Positions 14,236 to 16,702 of a DNA stretch of 16,702 nt are shown here, piece after piece. This DNA is from Ectothiorhodospiraceae bacterium (GTDB taxonomy: Bacteria > Pseudomonadota > Gammaproteobacteria > Thiohalomonadales > Thiohalomonadaceae), in assembly GCA_007125455.1 (NCBI GenBank), contig SLDE01000226.1, positions 1 to 16,702 of the forward strand, written 5' to 3'. The stretch's first letter is position 1, and every line of letters begins with the position of its first letter. A model generated the notes under the pieces. It searched no databases, was not told the origin of the DNA, and saw nothing but the letters and a program-made list of their open reading frames with translations. The translations under genes and the position numbers were made by a program.

Positions 14236-14529
14236 ATGAGCCAGACCGATAAACTGATCGAACAACATGTCCGTGAATACGAATCCCGCCTACTGCATAT
14301 CGACGAACTGCTTGCTAAGGCGAGGGAGAAGGGGGCAACGCCCGAATCTCACCAGGATTTGGCAGAGGTCACCCAGCAGCGTGAACAGCTGGCAGGGCAT
14401 GTAGCGACCCTCAAAAGCGGTCATGATCCGCGCGAGGTGGAGGATATTCTGCAACACGGCCCGATGGGCATTTGGGATGTGATGGCACAGAAGCTCGAGC
14501 ATGTGATCGAGCGTTTGGAGAAGAAATAG
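14236..14529 (+). CDS. Small coiled-coil protein of unknown function
   Basis: I do not recognise this 97-residue protein. It has no signal peptide, no membrane helix and no cysteine. It looks wholly alpha-helical and charged: a first helix with DKLIEQHVREYESRLLHIDE, a second with EVTQQREQLAGHVATLK, a short GHDPREVEDILQHGPMG turn, and a last helix MAQKLEHVIERLEKK, suggesting a helical bundle or coiled-coil dimer. The ATG at 14236 follows GAGGAA at about 6 nt; a longer reading from 14167 has no such site and would cross the leader hairpin. It ends 79 nt before a strong terminator and is probably monocistronic. Confidence 0.75.
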   Translation: MSQTDKLIEQHVREYESRLLHIDELLAKAREKGATPESHQDLAEVTQQREQLAGHVATLKSGHDPREVEDILQHGPMGIWDVMAQKLEHVIERLEKK

Positions 14530-14608
14530 CACGTAGTGCGTTAGACATCGTCACTATTTGCTTGCGCCCAATGGGTTGAGGGATGAACGCAGGCACATTT
14601 TGTCGATG

Positions 14609-14642
14609 AAAAAAGCCCGCAAGGCTCCTTGCGGGCTTTTTT
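14609..14642. terminator. Bidirectional intrinsic terminator
   Basis: A 12-bp stem, AAGCCCGCAAGG (14613-14624) with CCTTGCGGGCTT (14627-14638), with a run of A on its left and of T on its right. It therefore works on both strands: it ends the 97-residue protein transcript on plus and the tRNA-Gly transcript on minus. The apparent loop is only 2 nt, so the top pairs probably open. Confidence 0.92.
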
Positions 14643-14667
14643 GTCGGCCAGGCGTAGGCCAGGAGTT

Positions 14668-14743
14668 TGGAGCGGGAAACGAGATTCGAACTCGCGACCC
14701 CAACCTTGGCAAGGTTGTGCTCTACCAACTGAGCTATTCCCGC
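14668..14743 (-). tRNA. tRNA-Gly (anticodon GCC)
   Basis: 76-nt tRNA gene with encoded CCA. The acceptor GCGGGAA pairs with TTCCCGC. The D arm is TAGCTCAGTTGGTAGAGC, the anticodon stem CAACC/GGTTG carries loop TTGCCAA with anticodon GCC, the T arm has GTTCGAATC, and the discriminator is T before CCA. It is transcribed from a near-consensus promoter and ends at the terminator 26 nt downstream. No attachment-site duplication or integrase is seen beside it. Confidence 0.97.
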
Positions 14744-14756
14744 TTTGAGGCGCGCA

Positions 14757-14784
14757 ATTCTACCGGAGGGGCGGCGTCTGTCAA
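14757..14784 (-). promoter_or_regulatory. tRNA-Gly promoter overlapping the hydrolase stop codon
   Basis: Minus strand TTGACA (14784-14779, perfect) and TAGAAT (14762-14757, 5 of 6) with a 16-bp spacer, followed by a GC-rich discriminator (TGCGCGCC), typical of stable-RNA promoters under growth-rate or stringent control. The TGA inside TTGACA is the stop codon of the upstream hydrolase gene. Confidence 0.8.
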
Positions 14785-15638
14785 GCACTTTGCCGCGCAA
14801 GGAAGCTATTAATCAGCCGGGCAACGCTCTGCGGGGCCTCCATGTGCAGGTGGTGGCCGCCGGGCAGGGTGTGTTGTTCCAGTGCGTGGATGCAGGCCAG
14901 GCGGGATTCCAGTGCACTCCAGCCCTGCAGGGCTCCTGTGCTGGCCTGGATGAACAGGGTCGGGGCACGGATGGTGCGCAGGACTGCGGCAGACTGTTCC
15001 GGGCTGTAGTAGTGGGTGTTGGGGCCGCGCAGCCGTTCGTCGTGGCGCCAGCAGTAACCGTCGTCCTCGCGGCGCATGCCCCGCTCGGTGAGTAGTTGCG
15101 CCGCTGCTGTGCCGATGGGGAAGCGGCCAAGACGTTGGCGCACCGCCACCGCGCTGGCCAGATCGGGGAAATGGCGTTTGGGCCGTGTACTGCTGGTGTC
15201 GTCAAAGCATTGCTGCAGGCGGGCGATCCCCTGCTCCGGGGTGAAGGCGAGCGGCCCGAGGCCGTCGATCAGCACCAACGCACTGATGCGCCGGGGGATG
15301 GCGGCGGCGGTGATGCTCGCCACGGCAGCGCCCATCGAGTGACCGATGAGGCCAAAGCGCTCCCAGCCCATCGTATCGGCGAGGGCGACCACCCAACGGC
15401 AATAATCGGCCAAATGGTAGCCGGCGGCGGGGGGCAGGTGGGCGGAATGGCCGTGGCCGATCAGATCCGGGGCCAACAGATGGTGATCTGTCAGCCAGGG
15501 AGCCAGCGGAAGGAAGGAGGCGGCGTTGTCCAGCCAGCCATGCAGGGCGATCAGCGGCAGCCCCTCGCCAGACCACTCTAATGCAGCGATGGGTAGCTCG
15601 AATAATTCGAATTGGCGGTGTTGGGGGGTAGTGGTCAC
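14781..15638 (-). CDS. Alpha/beta hydrolase
   Basis: Alpha/beta-hydrolase-fold protein, 285 residues, cytoplasmic. It has the oxyanion segment ALHGWLDNAASF (31-42), the DLIGHGHS segment (58-65), the nucleophile elbow GHSMGA (99-104, Ser101), LVLIDGLGPL (121-130), and the catalytic-His region LPGGHHLHMEAP (258-269). The HGWLDN and IDGLGP pattern resembles the SERHL-like (serine hydrolase-like) group. The usual acid after strand 7 is not clear: the expected place reads FIQASTG, so Asp125 or another residue may serve. Substrate unknown. The GTG at 15638 is chosen because similarity starts just after it; no strong Shine-Dalgarno is visible, and the open frame running to 16148 is antisense to mscS. 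Its stop sits in the tRNA-Gly promoter. Confidence 0.88.
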   Translation of the reverse strand: MTTTPQHRQFELFELPIAALEWSGEGLPLIALHGWLDNAASFLPLAPWLTDHHLLAPDLIGHGHSAHLPPAAGYHLADYCRWVVALADTMGWERFGLIGHSMGAAVASITAAAIPRRISALVLIDGLGPLAFTPEQGIARLQQCFDDTSSTRPKRHFPDLASAVAVRQRLGRFPIGTAAAQLLTERGMRREDDGYCWRHDERLRGPNTHYYSPEQSAAVLRTIRAPTLFIQASTGALQGWSALESRLACIHALEQHTLPGGHHLHMEAPQSVARLINSFLARQSA

Positions 15639-15768
15639 GGCGGTGGCAGGTGGTGGTCGGTTGTATATGTTAACAGTGCCTGCACAGTCACTGCGAATGC
15701 AAAATCCGTTTGTATAGGCTGGTGGATAGGCATTACCCTGATCAAAACAGGCAAAGAGGATCACGAGG
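15639..15768. other. Divergent intergenic region between hydrolase and mscS
   Basis: 130 bp with no gene, which must contain the promoters for both neighbours. On minus, TATACA around 15663-15668 with GTGACT 18 bp upstream is a weak candidate for the hydrolase. On plus, no convincing -35/-10 pair was found. The GAGG at 15764-15767 precedes the mscS start very closely, and another GAGG at 15755-15758 is at more normal spacing. Confidence 0.35.
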
Positions 15769-16602
15769 ATGGACGAGATGTTGGGTTTGAGCGATGACGC
15801 CTCCGAGCTACTGGAGCATGGGGTGGTGATGGGGATGCAGTATGCCCCCAAACTGCTGCTGGCGGTTATTACCCTGCTGCTGGGGCTGTGGTTGATCAAC
15901 CGTTTTGTTCGGGTGCTGGATAGCAAACTGGGACAGAGGGACCCGACCCTGAACAAGTTTCTCTGTGGTCTGATCGGGGTGGTGCTCAAGATCCTGCTGC
16001 TGATCTCGGTCGCCTCGATGGTTGGGATCGCCACCACATCATTTGTTGCCCTGATCGGTGCCGCCGGTCTGGCGGTGGGGCTGGCGCTGCAGGGCAGCCT
16101 GGCCAATTTTGCTGGCGGGGTGCTGATCCTGATCTTCAAGCCCTTCAAGGTGGGGGATGTGATCGAGGCGCAGGGCCACCTGGGCTCGGTGGTGGAGATC
16201 CAGATCCTCTACACCATCATCAACACCTTCGATAACCGCCGCATCGTGATCCCCAATGGTGAGCTTTCCAATGCCAGCCTGACCAATCTCAGCGCCTACG
16301 AAACCCGCCGTTGTGATATGAGTTTCGGCATCGGTTACGGTGATGACATCGACAAGGCCAAGGCGATCTGCCGACGCCTGATCCAGGAGGATGAGCGGGC
16401 GTTGGAGGAGCCGGCGCCGCTGATCGTGGTGGGTGGCCTGGGCGATAGCTCGGTAGATCTGACCGTGCGCGCCTGGACAAAGTCCGCCGATCTGTGGCCC
16501 TTCTATTGGGATATGCAAGAGAAGGTAAAGAAGGCCTTCGACGCCGAGGGTGTCTCCATCCCCTTCCCGCAGCGGGATGTGCATATGTATAAAGTCGAAT
16601 AG
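15769..16602 (+). CDS. mscS: Small-conductance mechanosensitive channel MscS
   Basis: Homoheptameric inner-membrane channel that opens under membrane tension to release solutes on hypo-osmotic shock; 277 residues, close to the usual 286. There are three membrane helices (about 26-48, 64-86 and 90-122). The third carries the pore-lining glycine/alanine pattern GAAGLAVGLALQGSLANFAG (98-117) followed by FKPFKVGDVIE, with the beta domain IPNGELSNASLTNLS (161-175) and a cytoplasmic alpha/beta cage to the end. The ATG at 15769 is followed by a second ATG three codons on; the first is better placed for the upstream GAGG. Monocistronic as far as seen; the stop codon runs into a tandem heptamer repeat. 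Confidence 0.96.
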   Translation: MDEMLGLSDDASELLEHGVVMGMQYAPKLLLAVITLLLGLWLINRFVRVLDSKLGQRDPTLNKFLCGLIGVVLKILLLISVASMVGIATTSFVALIGAAGLAVGLALQGSLANFAGGVLILIFKPFKVGDVIEAQGHLGSVVEIQILYTIINTFDNRRIVIPNGELSNASLTNLSAYETRRCDMSFGIGYGDDIDKAKAICRRLIQEDERALEEPAPLIVVGGLGDSSVDLTVRAWTKSADLWPFYWDMQEKVKKAFDAEGVSIPFPQRDVHMYKVE

Positions 16603-16629
16603 CAGGCGGCAAGCGGCAAGCGGCAGGCG
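16602..16629 (+). repeat. Four tandem 7-bp repeats (GCARGCG)
   Basis: GCAGGCG, GCAAGCG, GCAAGCG, GCAGGCG stand head to tail from the last base of the mscS stop codon. The units differ only by A/G at one position, in a mirror order. Likely a slippage-prone short tandem repeat in the 3' region. Confidence 0.8.
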
Positions 16630-16646
16630 AGGGGCGGGGCCGCTTG
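16617..16646 (+). repeat. Inverted repeat after mscS, possible weak terminator
   Basis: CAAGCGGC (16617-16624) pairs with GCCGCTTG (16639-16646) around a 14-nt loop, using part of the heptamer array as its left arm. No T-run follows, so at most a weak or factor-dependent terminator for mscS. Confidence 0.4.
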
Positions 16647-16671
16647 TCACTTTCCACGGGTGTCTTTCTCC

Positions 16672-16702
16672 TTACTGCTCCTTAATGGTTTCCTCTAGCG
16701 CC
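16672..16702 (-). CDS. Possible C-terminal end of a gene entering from the right
   Basis: On the minus strand a frame open to the window edge reads ALEETIKEQ then TAA (16674-16672). The charged helical ending is plausible, and such a gene would be convergent with mscS, but nine codons are too few to establish a gene. Confidence 0.2.
   Translation of the reverse strand, partial: ALEETIKEQ

Noticed and set aside
14668..14743. tRNA-Gly as an integration site of a mobile element
   Set aside because: No integrase, no duplicated 3' tRNA end and no compositional break beside it.
14411..14800. Open frame of 129 codons on minus across the tRNA and terminator
   Set aside because: It spans the tRNA-Gly gene and a bidirectional terminator, so it cannot be a real coding region.
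15639..16148. Upstream extension of the hydrolase frame to 16148
   Set aside because: It would run antisense through the start and membrane helices of mscS; similarity to hydrolases begins only after the GTG at 15638.
16602..16629. Tandem repeats as a possible CRISPR array
   Set aside because: Units are 7 bp with no spacers; no cas-like genes are in the window.

Overview
The window is a stretch of ordinary-looking, GC-rich chromosome from a gammaproteobacterium. The evidence is an MSHA-type pilus operon (mshI-I2-J-K-L), a ubiC-ubiA pair, recG with ridA in the same transcription unit, a DUF4426-like secreted protein and a standalone CcmI-like domain. The lineage cannot be fixed further from sequence alone. 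I see no prophage, insertion sequence, CRISPR array or integrase.

Left part (1-10940, all minus strand, transcribed right to left). The first unit starts at ridA, with an extended -10 promoter. It runs through a CHASE2-class III nucleotide cyclase, an SH3-domain exported protein, an M48 lipoprotein metalloprotease and recG, with overlaps or gaps of 1-4 nt, then ubiC and ubiA. After a 110-bp gap with its own promoter and a perfect 14-bp dyad, the msh operon begins. Its genes (mshI, mshI2, mshJ, mshK, mshL) overlap end to end, and mshL runs off the left edge. Two items stand out. The ubiA product has lost most of the catalytic aspartates of the prenyltransferase family. mshI appears to start at a CTG codon behind a strong Shine-Dalgarno sequence.

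Middle part (11013-12226, minus strand): a universal stress protein with an inverted repeat framing its -10 box, and upstream of it a small exported protein resembling only the C-terminal domain of the cytochrome c maturation factor CcmI. A 297-bp divergent intergenic region follows, with an 8-bp inverted repeat.

Right part (12227-16702): on the plus strand lie a DUF4426-like exported protein, a lipoprotein with an ethylbenzene-dehydrogenase-like haem-binding domain, and a 97-residue protein I do not recognise. A bidirectional terminator separates these from a minus-strand tRNA-Gly(GCC) and an alpha/beta hydrolase gene. The hydrolase stop codon lies inside the -35 box of the tRNA promoter. 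A plus-strand mscS channel gene follows, ending directly in four tandem copies of a 7-bp unit.

The most promising candidate for an undescribed system is the tightly coupled cyclase / SH3 protein / M48 lipoprotease cassette lodged between ridA and recG. It looks like an envelope-sensing nucleotide-signalling module. That role is inference from domains and gene coupling.
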